Part shown: positions 1-9,343 of the stretch, in pieces | How positions within the stretch are numbered: the stretch's first letter is position 1 | How the letters are laid out: each line of letters begins with the position of its first letter | NCBI RefSeq assembly: GCF_944393015.1 | Contig: NZ_CALXYQ010000015.1 | Span: 1 to 56,312 of the forward strand | Source of the DNA: an uncultured Brachyspira sp. | GTDB lineage: Bacteria; Spirochaetota; Brachyspiria; Brachyspirales; Brachyspiraceae | Direction: 5' to 3' | Length of the DNA: 56,312 nucleotides | The notes under the pieces: model-generated | The model's input: only the letters and a program-made list of their open reading frames with translations | Database searches by the model: none | Told to the model about the DNA's origin: nothing | Translations under genes and position numbers: made by a program

Positions 1-299
1 TTTCTAGCAATTTAAATTATAAGGGATACCTACTTTTTTTAAACTAAAAGTGTGCAATATCTGGGGCTCTTAAACAATTAGTTTTATTTTTCTTAGATAC
101 TATCATTACACTTTACAATATTTTAGATTCTAATTTCATTAAAAAAATATAAGGTTGCAGTATCTTCGTTTTCGCGAAGCGTTCCGATGAAGTCACCTGT
201 AGTGTTCTGTGTGAAAAAGTTGATAGCATATGTGGAAAAATATATAAAATTGATAAAATAAAGTTGTTTATATATATTAAAAAATTGAATTATTAATTA
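1..299. other. intergenic stretch at the left edge, no gene recognised
   Basis: No convincing coding region was seen. The stretch is AT-rich apart from a short GC-rich patch near 170-200 that contains TTCGCGAAGCGTTCCGA. This closely matches, as reverse complement, a GC-rich insert near 11197-11215 (TTCGCGAAGCGTATCCGA). It therefore looks like another copy of the small GC-rich palindromic sequences found in the repeat family to its right. Confidence 0.4.
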
Positions 300-482
300 T
301 CTACTTTTTTGCCGCACAAAAAAGTAGCAAAAAACGCAATTGCTAAAACTTTATATTTTAAGAATATGTATTAAATATATGGGTAATACCATTGTTTTAG
401 GTTAAAAATGCAGTTGTTTTGGTTCTTTTATACCAATAAAAGAACTGGGGGTGCGGGGCAAAGCCCTGCAGATATTTAAAAT
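300..482 (+). repeat. interspersed repeat family A, copy 1 (uninterrupted form)
   Basis: This copy has the simplest form of a repeat seen several times in the window. In order it holds a hairpin with arms CTACTTTTTT and AAAAAAGTAG around GCCGCAC, a CAAAAAACGCAATTGCTA box, an AT-rich stretch, ATGCAGTTGTTTTGG, and a second hairpin with arms GTTCTTTTAT and ATAAAAGAAC around ACCA. A GC-rich tail ends near GCAAAGCCCTGC. Other copies at 10850-11335 (reversed), 18526-18750 and 36775-37062 share this order but carry extra GC-rich inserts. Short frames inside it are probably not genes. Confidence 0.75.
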
Positions 483-534
483 TTAAAAAAATTATTTCTG
501 ATAAAATATAGTTGTATACATATTAAAAAATTTG

Positions 535-712
535 AATTATCAATTATCTACTTTTTTGCCGCACACGCTCTGCGGGCTTCGCCAAAGTTTTTATACTTCG
601 GATACGCTACGCTAAAAACGCAAATACTATAACTACTATATATGTAATTTTCAACTTTCTTAATTTTTTTGTTGTTCTTTTTCCCGCCGCAAAAAGAACC
701 AAAAAGTGCAAA
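535..712 (+). repeat. interspersed repeat family A, copy 2 (with GC-rich insert)
   Basis: This repeats the CTACTTTTTTGCCGCACA hairpin start of copy 1. A GC-rich stretch (about 566-583) now sits in the loop, and a second one containing GGATACGCTACGC precedes the AAAAACGCAA box. From about 655 a related hairpin follows, with arms GTTCTTTTT and AAAAAGAAC around CCCGCCGC, then CAAAAAGTGCAA. That second hairpin reappears at 10861-10976 (reversed) with two large inserts. Confidence 0.65.
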
Positions 713-728
713 TCCTATAACTCTATAT

Positions 729-770
729 AAAAAAGGAGCTTAGCTTTTAATTAAGTTAAACTCCTTTTTT
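729..770 (-). terminator. terminator of the DUF262 operon
   Basis: A hairpin with arms AAAAAAGGAG and CTCCTTTTTT lies just downstream of the minus-strand gene ending at 796. Read on the minus strand it ends in a T-tract. It would also work on the plus strand. Confidence 0.7.
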
Positions 771-795
771 ATTTGTATTTTAGTTAATTATAATT

Positions 796-3165
796 TTAAT
801 ATTTATCAAAAAATTCTCTTTTAAGCACATCTTTATAATCCTTAAAAGTATAATTATTAAGACTTCTATATTCTTCTTTCAAAAAATCTTTATCTCCTTT
901 TTTAATTGTTAATTGATTCCATCTATCAAAATTTAAATTATAATCTTTATAGTAAATAGTTATTTCAAAACATCCGAAGTATTCTATTTTTTTCTTATCT
1001 CCTGACTGTAATTCATATGGAAGCTGATAATTATTTCTATCTTCACAATTATAATTAGATATTAAATACTTTATCAATTTATTTCTATATGAACCTATTA
1101 ATACTCTATCATTAGGGGATCTATATCTATAAACATAGAAATTTCCATAATCATTTTTTATATTATGAGCACCTTTTGCTTGCATCCAATTTTGTAAATC
1201 AGGTTCTTTATATAAAGCTTCATGTGCTATTTTTACTCTTTCTCTAAATGCTTCATTATTATCTATATTAATTTCAGAATTACGCTTAGTAGATTTCTCT
1301 AATTCTTTAATTAATTCTTCTTTATTTTTTGAATTATCAAACCAATATCTAATAATATTATTCATTAAATAACGTCCATCACTACTATAATCATAGTATT
1401 CTTTATATCGAATTAATATTTTTAGTGATTCTGTAGTATCTTTAAAGTTATCTGATAAATCCCAAAAATAATCTATTTTTGATATCAAAGCCCTTAAAAA
1501 TAAATGATTTTCTAAAAATTCTTCTTTTGTACCATTAGGACCAAATACTTTATACATCATTTTTTTTCTATGATTGAATTTGCCTATATCCATATTATCA
1601 TCAATTAAAAAATCTATATAACCTTTAAAAAATGGATGTTTTTCAGCTTCGGTAAAATATTTTTCCCAGTTGTTATTTGCAACTATAAACTTGCATTTTC
1701 TTCTTTCATATTGAACGGCTTCTTTTGATATTTCAGACTTTATTTTATTATTATCATCAGCTAAAAAATTATATATATTTGAATAATGTTCTGATAATTC
1801 ATAAAAAAGTTTTATTAGGCTTATATAAGAAGATTCATCTATATATGAATTTTCAGTTATATTCCATACTATTCTCATCCATTGTTTAAAAGATGTTTCA
1901 TTATATTTGAAATTATTTTTGTCAATATAAAATATTAAAGCAGAAAATATTATAATATCTTCATATTCATATTTTATTTTTGATAAAATATCATAATCAT
2001 TTTGATCCCATATAGGTTTAATAGTATTTAAAATGTTATTATTATATTCATTCTCTAAAAGATCTAATACTTTGAATATTATTTTAATTATATTTTTGTT
2101 TTCATCATAAGTTTCTTCAAATACATTAAAACTAGAATATTTATTTTTTTCATTTAGTTCTTCAAAACTTCCATTTTTTAAATATTTATTATAATATTTA
2201 TTATCGATTAATTTTTCATTACTTTCTTCATAATTTATTATAAAATATATTAATGTAATTCTATAGAAAAATTTAATGTATAAATCATCTAAGATAATAT
2301 TGTTTTGTTTATTTTTTTTATTATACTTTTCAGATAATTGCCAGAAAAAGTTTGTATATTTGTTATCTAAATCGCTTAATTGCTGCTGTATTGAACTATC
2401 TATTTTATTTTCATTACTTTTTATAAAATAATTAGTTAAATCAGCTTTAAAATTTTCAAAACTTGTTAAAGGCTTTCCTCTAGCATTCATTTTCAGATAA
2501 ATTTCATCAGTAAGTTTGAAATCTTCCAAAGGTAAAAAATAAAACTGTATTTTTTCTAAATTATAAAATAACTTAATAGAACTATTATCTTTCGTAATTT
2601 CATTATATTTTTCATCTATTTTATCTATCATATTAAGCATAGCTTTTATGGTAGGGTCATTTTCATTTGTAAACCAATAAAAATTTTTTATTATATTAGA
2701 TAATTTTACTTCATTATCTTCTTCACTTTTATCTAAATATTCATCATCATAATATTTTTTTATTTTTTCCATATTATCTATTATATTTTGGCAGAACTCT
2801 CTTGATGATACTCTTGTAGAATAAGTAAATTTATTTAAACATTCTATTTTGTTAAATTCATCTTTTGCTAATTCTCTCAATGCTATATACCAATGAAGCA
2901 AAAATAAAGTTGTAACTCTCTGCTGTCCGTCCAATAAATAAACTACATTTTTATCTACAGAGCCGTATATAAAATCTAACTCTAATTTTTTATCATCTTC
3001 TTTTAAACATTCAAATATTTTATCTAAAAATCTATTTGCTACTTCGCTTTCATTTTCTCTGCCCTGAGCATAATCTCTTTGTATCTTTGGTATTTCTATT
3101 CTAAAATTTTTTTCTATATTAAAAAATTCTATTAAACTTAAAGGTTTATTTAAATCATAATTCAT
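796..3165 (-). CDS. DUF262 domain protein (GmrS-like half of a paired restriction module)
   Basis: This 789-residue protein opens with the two hallmark motifs of the DUF262 family: IPKIQRDYAQG near residue 27 (the family pattern is IPxxQRxYxW) and LLDGQQRVTTLFLL near residue 78. DUF262 is the GmrS/ParB-like nucleotide-using domain of GmrSD-type modification-dependent restriction enzymes. I see no DUF1524 HNH-like motif in the C-terminal half, which is mostly helical and AT-biased. The gene lies 13 nt downstream of a second DUF262 gene that does carry DUF1524, so the two probably form one operon and one complex. The role in phage defence is inferred from the family. The start is ATG with a GGAG-type site just upstream. 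Confidence 0.8.
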   Translation of the reverse strand: MNYDLNKPLSLIEFFNIEKNFRIEIPKIQRDYAQGRENESEVANRFLDKIFECLKEDDKKLELDFIYGSVDKNVVYLLDGQQRVTTLFLLHWYIALRELAKDEFNKIECLNKFTYSTRVSSREFCQNIIDNMEKIKKYYDDEYLDKSEEDNEVKLSNIIKNFYWFTNENDPTIKAMLNMIDKIDEKYNEITKDNSSIKLFYNLEKIQFYFLPLEDFKLTDEIYLKMNARGKPLTSFENFKADLTNYFIKSNENKIDSSIQQQLSDLDNKYTNFFWQLSEKYNKKNKQNNIILDDLYIKFFYRITLIYFIINYEESNEKLIDNKYYNKYLKNGSFEELNEKNKYSSFNVFEETYDENKNIIKIIFKVLDLLENEYNNNILNTIKPIWDQNDYDILSKIKYEYEDIIIFSALIFYIDKNNFKYNETSFKQWMRIVWNITENSYIDESSYISLIKLFYELSEHYSNIYNFLADDNNKIKSEISKEAVQYERRKCKFIVANNNWEKYFTEAEKHPFFKGYIDFLIDDNMDIGKFNHRKKMMYKVFGPNGTKEEFLENHLFLRALISKIDYFWDLSDNFKDTTESLKILIRYKEYYDYSSDGRYLMNNIIRYWFDNSKNKEELIKELEKSTKRNSEINIDNNEAFRERVKIAHEALYKEPDLQNWMQAKGAHNIKNDYGNFYVYRYRSPNDRVLIGSYRNKLIKYLISNYNCEDRNNYQLPYELQSGDKKKIEYFGCFEITIYYKDYNLNFDRWNQLTIKKGDKDFLKEEYRSLNNYTFKDYKDVLKREFFDKY

Positions 3166-3178
3166 AATATAATCTCCT

Positions 3179-5095
3179 TTATTTTGTTAAAAATTTTTCT
3201 AGTGTTTTATATATATCTTGCTCATATTTAACAGCATCTATTTTTGTCCATTGATGTACACTAGATGTTTCTATACTTTCATCAAAATATTTTAAAAATA
3301 CATATTTAGTACATATAGGAATAAAATTCTCGTTATTATTTTTATCTTTCTCTATTATTATTTTTCTTTTAATAGCAAAGAATGCATTATGATATTCTCT
3401 ATTGGTTTTACTATCAAGCAATACTAAATTACCTAAATAATCTTTTAATTCTTCATCTATAATATTTTCATCATTAGAAAATTTATTTTTTATTTTTTTA
3501 TATAAATCCGATAATTTTTTATTTCTATTTTTATCATTATTTTTTATATTTTTAAATTCATTATTTAAAGTATTTAATTCATTTTTTACATATTCATTTT
3601 CTAATATACTTTTTATGTACCCTTCTAATTTATCTTCAGACTGTGGCGTTTTAGGCTCTATATGTTCAATATCCCATTCTTGTTTTCTAAATAAATAAAA
3701 AGGAAATTTTGAATAAGAATTATTGTTTTTTATCATATACTCTATATTATAGAGTAAAAGCAGCATTTTTATATTATCTCTAGTTTTATTATCATAGTAA
3801 ATATTACACTTATTATTTTCATTATAATATTTAATGTTTTTTAATATTAACTTTATTCTATCACTTAATTTATTATGGAACTCTATTTTTGTATTATTAG
3901 TATACAAATTATATAATTCAATTATATCTTTTTTTGTATCTTTAGACCAATATATAATATATCCAATATAATGATAAAGAGTTAAATCATTATACCATTT
4001 ATTCATAGCATAAAAAGAATATCTTATTTCTTTCCAAGTATCTTCCATAAAAGACATTTTATTTTTATTCTCCTTCCACTTTTTGTAAAAATATCTGAAA
4101 GTTTTATAATTATCTTCACCTATTTCATTTAATAATTTTTTTATTTCATTTTTATCTTTTTTATTACTTTCTTCTAATAGCGATTTATTAAATACTATTT
4201 CAAAAATATAGTCTATCCTATTATATTTTTTATCCATATCATTATTAATGAATCCCCAAAATCTATTATCCTGCAATGTATTTTCTATATAATCCCATTC
4301 GCTTGCAATTTCTATTTGAGTATGTTCATATAAAGCTTCATCAAAATTTTCATTATGTTTGAAATTAGCTTTCTGTAAAAATAAAGCTTTAATAAGTTCA
4401 GAATTAGTAAGAGGAATTTTTCCTATATTTATTCTTGTGAAAATTTCTATAGGATTAGCATTATGATTAGGTTCAGGTTCATACCATATAAATTGTACTT
4501 TTTCTCCATCCAATAGAATATCTTTTATTATTTCTTCTATGCCTTTGTTTTCATCTTTACCTTTATTTTCTTTATTGCTTTCAAACCATTTTTTTATTGT
4601 ATGATATGCATTATAGATATATTCAAAATCGATATGTGTTATGTATTGTTCTTTTTCGGACAATTCTTTATCTGTTAATGTTTCTTCCAAAAAAATTTTA
4701 GAATCTTTCCTTGTACTATAAGTTATTGTGTATATATTTTCTTTAATAATATTCTTACTTTTTAAATATTTTAATATTAAATAAATTGTAGTTAATCTCT
4801 GCTGTCCGTCTATAACTTCATATACGTTATTTTTATCTTTAAGTCCTAATTCATTTAATTCTTTTTCATCTGATATTTTTTTTAATACAAGGGGCTGAAG
4901 ACAATAAAAGCCTTCATTATTATTTTGATGAAACTCATAAATATCGTTGAGCAAATCGTTTACCTGTATTTCGTCCCATCTATACCCTCGCTGATAACTA
5001 GGTATAACGAAATTATAATTATTGTTTAATAAATATTTCACTGTAAGCATTTCTACAGACTTATTATTATTTTCTTGATTAGTTTGTTCTGACAT
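3179..5095 (-). CDS. DUF262-DUF1524 protein (GmrSD-like)
   Basis: The first motif VIPSYQRGYRW and the second EVIDGQQRLTTIYL mark an N-terminal DUF262 domain. The C-terminal third contains EWDIEHIEPKTP and LGNLVLLDSKTNREYHN, which match the DUF1524 (HNH-like nuclease) pattern of GmrD. A single chain with both domains resembles GmrSD, SspE and BrxU-type enzymes that cleave modified phage DNA. I chose the ATG at 5095 (MSEQTNQ) because AAGGAT lies about 6 nt upstream. A longer frame exists to 5179, but its extra residues look like noncoding DNA. A TATACT -10-like box is at 5129-5134 on the minus strand. The second DUF262 gene follows 13 nt downstream. Confidence 0.82.
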   Translation of the reverse strand: MSEQTNQENNNKSVEMLTVKYLLNNNYNFVIPSYQRGYRWDEIQVNDLLNDIYEFHQNNNEGFYCLQPLVLKKISDEKELNELGLKDKNNVYEVIDGQQRLTTIYLILKYLKSKNIIKENIYTITYSTRKDSKIFLEETLTDKELSEKEQYITHIDFEYIYNAYHTIKKWFESNKENKGKDENKGIEEIIKDILLDGEKVQFIWYEPEPNHNANPIEIFTRINIGKIPLTNSELIKALFLQKANFKHNENFDEALYEHTQIEIASEWDYIENTLQDNRFWGFINNDMDKKYNRIDYIFEIVFNKSLLEESNKKDKNEIKKLLNEIGEDNYKTFRYFYKKWKENKNKMSFMEDTWKEIRYSFYAMNKWYNDLTLYHYIGYIIYWSKDTKKDIIELYNLYTNNTKIEFHNKLSDRIKLILKNIKYYNENNKCNIYYDNKTRDNIKMLLLLYNIEYMIKNNNSYSKFPFYLFRKQEWDIEHIEPKTPQSEDKLEGYIKSILENEYVKNELNTLNNEFKNIKNNDKNRNKKLSDLYKKIKNKFSNDENIIDEELKDYLGNLVLLDSKTNREYHNAFFAIKRKIIIEKDKNNNENFIPICTKYVFLKYFDESIETSSVHQWTKIDAVKYEQDIYKTLEKFLTK

Positions 5096-5213
5096 ATAAT
5101 AATCCTTAAAACTAAGTATACGCCATATAGTATAACACATTTTTACGACAAAAACTGTCACGAATGTTGTTTTTTGCATATAAAGTAATATTTTGTGAGA
5201 AAAAATTAAATAA

Positions 5214-5294
5214 TTATCTGTTCTCGCTTCTGAATTTGGCGGGGTCTGTGAATGGGCGTCTGCCTTGAAATTTCGATGAATAAACTATATTGCT
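5214..5294 (-). pseudogene. 3'-end remnant of a staphylococcal-nuclease-like gene
   Basis: Read on the minus strand, this gives the last 26 codons plus stop of the same protein encoded in full at 7600-8529. It ends KFQGRRPFTDPAKFRSENR and differs from the intact copy at only one of the 26 residues (S for L). DNA similarity fades beyond 5294, where the promoter of the rrf2 gene begins. The rrf2-hcp pair is therefore flanked by a direct repeat of this nuclease 3' end. It is a decayed duplicate or an insertion scar, not a functional gene. Confidence 0.8.
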
Positions 5295-5345
5295 TCTACA
5301 TTTATTATAATAATTTATAATTTTGATTTTTTTTATTAATATATA

Positions 5346-5391
5346 TTGACAAAAAACTAATTTAGTATTATAGTACTAATATACTAAATTA
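5346..5391 (+). promoter_or_regulatory. promoter and palindromic operator of rrf2-hcp
   Basis: TTGACA at 5346-5351 and TATAGT at 5369-5374 are separated by 17 nt. Around and downstream of the -10 box, TTTAGTAT (5361-5368) and ATACTAAA (5381-5388) form an inverted repeat within a longer imperfect palindrome that runs AATTTAGT to ACTAAATT. Its position suggests autoregulation by the Rrf2 protein encoded just downstream. Confidence 0.65.
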
Positions 5392-5401
5392 AAGACTTTT
5401 A

Positions 5402-5836
5402 ATGATTCAAATATCAGAAGCTTCAGCTATAGCATTACATTCTGTGGTATATATATCTATAAAAGATTTCGCATCTCTAAAGGATATAGCAGAGAGATTT
5501 GATGTATCTTCAAATCATTTATCAAAAGTTCTTCAAACACTTGTAAAGGCTGGATATCTTATATCTTCAAAAGGTCCGGCTGGAGGATTCAGAATAGCTG
5601 AAGGAAAAGAAGATACTTCATTTCTTGAAATATATGAAGCTATAGAGGGTAAGAATTGGGAAAGAAGCTGTTTATTTCATTCTAAATGCGGTAAATATTG
5701 TTCAAACTGTATAATGGGGGATCTAGTTAATGACATAAACAGAAAATTCAAAAACTATATGGAAAGCCATACAATTAAAGATCATTATCTGCTAGATAAA
5801 GATTTCAAGATAAATGAAACAAATGATAAAAAATAA
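5402..5836 (+). CDS. Rrf2 family transcriptional regulator (NsrR/IscR-like)
   Basis: The 144 residues carry the winged-helix pattern of Rrf2 proteins: [20 protein letters not shown], then [11 protein letters not shown] cysteine cluster near residues 90-104 ([14 protein letters not shown]) fits binding of an Fe-S cluster, as in NsrR and IscR. It is followed 35 nt later by hydroxylamine reductase, a classic NsrR/HcpR-type target in many bacteria. I therefore infer a sensor of NO or redox stress that controls itself and hcp through the palindrome at 5358-5391. The leader between promoter and ATG is short and no strong Shine-Dalgarno site is visible, so initiation may be near-leaderless. Confidence 0.85.
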   Translation: MIQISEASAIALHSVVYISIKDFASLKDIAERFDVSSNHLSKVLQTLVKAGYLISSKGPAGGFRIAEGKEDTSFLEIYEAIEGKNWERSCLFHSKCGKYCSNCIMGDLVNDINRKFKNYMESHTIKDHYLLDKDFKINETNDKK

Positions 5837-5871
5837 AAACAATAAAAAACAAATGGAGGATTAATCATTAT

Positions 5872-7521
5872 ATGGATAATAAAATGTTTTGTTATCAATG
5901 TCAGGAAACAATGAATAATACAGGCTGTGTTGTATCAGGAGTATGTGGTAAAAAGCCGGACTTAGCATATTTAGAAGATTTGCTTGTTCATGTAACTAAA
6001 GGACTTTCTAATATAACAACTGCTATAAGAAAAGAAGGCGGAAAAGTAAATAAAAAAATTAATCATGATATAACATTCAATTTATTTACTACAATAACAA
6101 ATGCTAATTTTGATAAAGAAGTTTTTTATAAAAGAATAGAATATACTTCAAAACTTTGTAATGAATTAGCAAATCAAGTAAAGGATAAATCATTAATACT
6201 TGAAGAATCTTTATGGACTCCTAAAAGTAAAGAAGATATGGATGCTAAATCAAAAACTGTCGGAGTACTAGAAGAAAAAAATGAAGATATAAGAAGTTTA
6301 AAAGAAACTGTTATATACGGAGTTAAGGGATTAAGTGCTTATATGAGGCATGCAAATATGCTTGATTATGAGAATGAAGAAGTGGATGCATTCATACAAA
6401 GAGCTTTGAATGAAACATTAAGAAATGATATAAATGCTGATGAACTTTTAGCCTTAGTACTTGAAACAGGAAAAAACGGAGTTGATGGAATGGCTTTACT
6501 TGATAAGGCTAATACCTCTACTTATGGCAACCCAGAAATTACAAAAGTAAATATAGGCGTTGGTACAAATCCGGGTATATTAGTTTCAGGGCATGATTTA
6601 AAAGACATAGAAATATTATTAAAACAAACAGAAGGTACAGGAGTAGATGTATACACTCATTCAGAGATGCTTCCTGCTCATTATTATCCGGAATTAAAAA
6701 AATATAAACATTTTGTAGGAAATTACGGCGGAGCTTGGTGGGATCAAAGAAAAGATTTTGAAAACTTTAATGGCCCAATACTTATGACTACAAACTGTAT
6801 AGTGACGCCTTTAGAAAGTTATAAAGATAGAATATATACAACAGGTGCTGCTGGTTTTGAAGGATTAAAACATATAGAAAGTCATACTGATAAAGAAAAT
6901 GATAAAGATTTTACTCCTATAATAGAGCATGCAAAAAAATGTAAAGCTCCTAAAGAAATAGAAAGCGGTTTTATAGTAGGAGGATTTGCTCATAATCAGG
7001 TTTTATCACTTAAAGCTAAGATAGCTGAGGCTGTTAAATCTGGTGCTATAAAAAGATTCATTGTAATGGGCGGTTGTGATGGAAGACATAAAGAGAGAGA
7101 ATACTATACTGAATTTGCTAAAAAACTTCCTAAAGACACTGTAATATTAACTGCAGGATGTGCTAAATATAGATATAATAAATTGAATTTAGGAGATATT
7201 AACGGTATACCTAGAGTATTGGATGCAGGACAATGTAATGATTCTTATTCATTGGCAGTTATAGCTTTGGGACTTAAAGATTTATTTGGTTTAGAAGATA
7301 TTAATGATTTACCTATAGTTTATAATATAGCTTGGTATGAACAGAAGGCTGTAATAGTTTTACTTTCTCTTTTATATTTAGGAGTTAAAAATATTCATCT
7401 TGGACCTACAGTTCCTGGATTCTTATCACCTAATGTAGTTAATATATTAGTTTCAAAATTTGGTATTTCAGGAATAACTAATGTAGATGATGATTTGAAA
7501 AAATTTAATTTGATAGCATAA
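5872..7521 (+). CDS. hcp: hydroxylamine reductase (hybrid cluster protein)
   Basis: The 549-residue protein matches Hcp throughout. N-terminal cysteines C7, C10, C19 and C25 would hold the cubane Fe-S cluster. Later conserved segments ([38 protein letters not shown]) carry the hybrid-cluster ligands. Hcp reduces hydroxylamine and acts as an NO reductase protecting anaerobes from nitrosative stress in the cytoplasm. The size is that of the class found in anaerobes. It follows the Rrf2 regulator in one transcription unit, preceded by AATGGAGG, and ends at a strong terminator. Confidence 0.96.
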   Translation: MDNKMFCYQCQETMNNTGCVVSGVCGKKPDLAYLEDLLVHVTKGLSNITTAIRKEGGKVNKKINHDITFNLFTTITNANFDKEVFYKRIEYTSKLCNELANQVKDKSLILEESLWTPKSKEDMDAKSKTVGVLEEKNEDIRSLKETVIYGVKGLSAYMRHANMLDYENEEVDAFIQRALNETLRNDINADELLALVLETGKNGVDGMALLDKANTSTYGNPEITKVNIGVGTNPGILVSGHDLKDIEILLKQTEGTGVDVYTHSEMLPAHYYPELKKYKHFVGNYGGAWWDQRKDFENFNGPILMTTNCIVTPLESYKDRIYTTGAAGFEGLKHIESHTDKENDKDFTPIIEHAKKCKAPKEIESGFIVGGFAHNQVLSLKAKIAEAVKSGAIKRFIVMGGCDGRHKEREYYTEFAKKLPKDTVILTAGCAKYRYNKLNLGDINGIPRVLDAGQCNDSYSLAVIALGLKDLFGLEDINDLPIVYNIAWYEQKAVIVLLSLLYLGVKNIHLGPTVPGFLSPNVVNILVSKFGISGITNVDDDLKKFNLIA

Positions 7522-7544
7522 ACTCAATAAATATTATAGAATAG

Positions 7545-7573
7545 AACCCAGCTTTTATGCTGGGTTTTATTTT
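7545..7573 (+). terminator. terminator of rrf2-hcp
   Basis: A perfect 8-bp hairpin has arms AACCCAGC and GCTGGGTT around TTTTAT and is followed by a T-rich run. It lies 24 nt after the hcp stop. Confidence 0.9.
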
Positions 7574-7599
7574 TATAAAAAAGTATAATAAAAAAAATA

Positions 7600-8529
7600 T
7601 TATCTGTTTTCACTTCTAAATTTTGCTGGATCAGTGAATGGACGTCTGCCTTGAAATTTGGATAAATAAACTATATTGCTCGCTATATTTACAAAGCCGT
7701 TATCTCCGTATTTCATTATGGTTTCTTTGGCTTGCTTGTCTTTCATCATAGGATATGCTAATGGAATATCATCTATAAATAAATGACATAGTATACGCCC
7801 GAAAGCATCATAAGAGCCTACAAGCATGCTGACATTTGAAGCATTATTAATTTTGTTTTCAACATAGGCTTTAACATTGGTTCCATAGTTCTGCTTTAGT
7901 TCTGGTGCATCGAGTCCTATGAATCTGTAATAATTGTCTTTGTATTTTATAGTGTCGCCGTCTACCACTCTTATAGAATTTTTATCGAGGGCTTTTAAAT
8001 ATTTTGACAGCTCTTTATTGTAGTTGGAATCTATATTATAAAAATCTTTATTTGTAAATGATAGAAAAAGTTTTGTATTATAAGAATCTTTTAAAGTTAA
8101 ATATTCATCACTGTTTATATCGTCAATATTCAAAATCACATGGCTATAATGAATTTTAAAAAATCTAAGTTTATCAATCAGCTTATCATCGCTAGCATAA
8201 AACATAATTTTGTCTTTGAAAAATAAAGTATAAAAAATTAGTTTGAACTTGCCTATAAATTTTATGCTTGGAAAATGAGTTTTTATATATTTTTTATCAT
8301 CATTTTCAGCATACAATACATAAACTTTATCTCTGTTTTTTATATAATCATATATAATGCTTGCTTTATTATTTTCTATCATGCTTATTATTGATTTTGA
8401 GTCAATGATTAAATCTTTGCTTTCTTTAAGATTAGAAGTTTTTATAATAAAAATAAAAGCAAATATTATAATGACAGTATAAATACAAGCCTTTATAATC
8501 TTTTCATTTTTTTGATTAGAAGTTCGCAT
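7600..8529 (-). CDS. membrane-anchored staphylococcal-nuclease-like protein
   Basis: The 309-residue protein has one N-terminal membrane helix (about residues 13-30) and a C-terminal SNase domain starting at RVVDGDT (residue 187). The catalytic residues of the family are all present: R202 and E210 in RFIGLDAPE and R245 in DAFGR. Activity as a surface or periplasmic nuclease is therefore plausible. The middle region (about 40-180) is not recognised. The start overlaps the 3' end of thiE by 37 nt, indicating translational coupling, and GAGGA lies about 12 nt upstream. A copy of its last 26 codons sits at 5214-5294. Confidence 0.8.
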   Translation of the reverse strand: MRTSNQKNEKIIKACIYTVIIIFAFIFIIKTSNLKESKDLIIDSKSIISMIENNKASIIYDYIKNRDKVYVLYAENDDKKYIKTHFPSIKFIGKFKLIFYTLFFKDKIMFYASDDKLIDKLRFFKIHYSHVILNIDDINSDEYLTLKDSYNTKLFLSFTNKDFYNIDSNYNKELSKYLKALDKNSIRVVDGDTIKYKDNYYRFIGLDAPELKQNYGTNVKAYVENKINNASNVSMLVGSYDAFGRILCHLFIDDIPLAYPMMKDKQAKETIMKYGDNGFVNIASNIVYLSKFQGRRPFTDPAKFRSENR

Positions 8530-9194
8530 TTAGCTTTTATATCCTCAGAAGATACTATCTCTGTAAGCATGCATAAACTCATGGCTTTATGTTCTATAAG
8601 CAAATCCATATTATTTAATTTTATTCCTCCTATACAAACGAAAGGAATATCCAAATTTTTAACTACATAATCAAGATAATCAATACCGGTAGCTTCATTA
8701 GCATCTGGTTTAGTATTAGTTGAAAATATAGGACCTATTCCAATATAATCTGCACTTGTATGAATGGCTTCTTCTGCCTGTTTTTCATTAGTAGTAGAAA
8801 GCCCTACAATTTTATCATATCCTACAATTTTTCTTACTACTTCGATAGGCATATCTTTCTGACCTATATGAACTCCGTCAGCTTCAACTGCAATTGCCAA
8901 ATCAGCATAATCATCTATTATAAATAAGGCATCATACTCTTTTGTAAGCTCTCTAATCTTTAAGCATTCTTCATACTTTTCACGCATATATTTATTAGGG
9001 TTGTCTTTTTCTCTATACTGAATAATTTTAATGCCGGCTTCAAGCATTGATTTTACAACTTCTATATTATTTCTTCCGTTTGAAAAATCTTCTGCTGTTA
9101 CGCAGTATATTGAATCTTTAAAATATTTCTCTTTTAAAATCTCTCTTCTTTTATTTATATCTTTTGTATTTATTATATCTTGTATACCTTTCAT
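8493..9194 (-). CDS. thiE: thiamine phosphate synthase
   Basis: The 233-residue TIM-barrel enzyme joins the pyrimidine and thiazole phosphates of thiamine. Diagnostic segments are IIQYREKD, IDDYADLAIAVEADGVHIGQ, GLSTTNEKQA, YIGIGPIFST and VCIGGI, which cover the substrate phosphate and diphosphate binding loops. About 20 extra residues precede the core at the N-terminus. No other thiamine genes are beside it, and I found no TPP riboswitch-like sequence upstream, so a salvage role is possible. The downstream nuclease gene overlaps its end. Confidence 0.93.
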   Translation of the reverse strand: MKGIQDIINTKDINKRREILKEKYFKDSIYCVTAEDFSNGRNNIEVVKSMLEAGIKIIQYREKDNPNKYMREKYEECLKIRELTKEYDALFIIDDYADLAIAVEADGVHIGQKDMPIEVVRKIVGYDKIVGLSTTNEKQAEEAIHTSADYIGIGPIFSTNTKPDANEATGIDYLDYVVKNLDIPFVCIGGIKLNNMDLLIEHKAMSLCMLTEIVSSEDIKAKCELLIKKMKRL

Positions 9195-9261
9195 AAATAA
9201 TTCCTAAAATTTATTTATTATATTTTATATTTTTTCAAATATTAAGTAAAGTATAAAATTA

Positions 9262-9343
9262 TTCGCCTCCAGAGCAAATCTAAAAATATAAATTATTTTG
9301 CAATTCAAATTTTATTATATTCAAAATTTTGTTAACCGTGCGT
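9262..9343. repeat. 82-bp MITE-like element (family B), copy 1
   Basis: This is an AT-rich element ending in ACCGTGCGT at 9335-9343. Its interior (TTTTGCAATTCAAATTTTA) nearly equals that of the copy at 18433-18513. The left end is degraded (GCCTCCAGA instead of CCGCACGCAGA). Confidence 0.6.

Noticed and set aside
5096-5179. N-terminal extension of the DUF262-DUF1524 protein
   Set aside because: The ribosome site AAGGAT points to ATG 5095, and the extension covers promoter-like DNA.
9195-9261. TPP riboswitch before thiE
   Set aside because: No CTGAGA or thi-box core was found; the leader is short and AT-rich.
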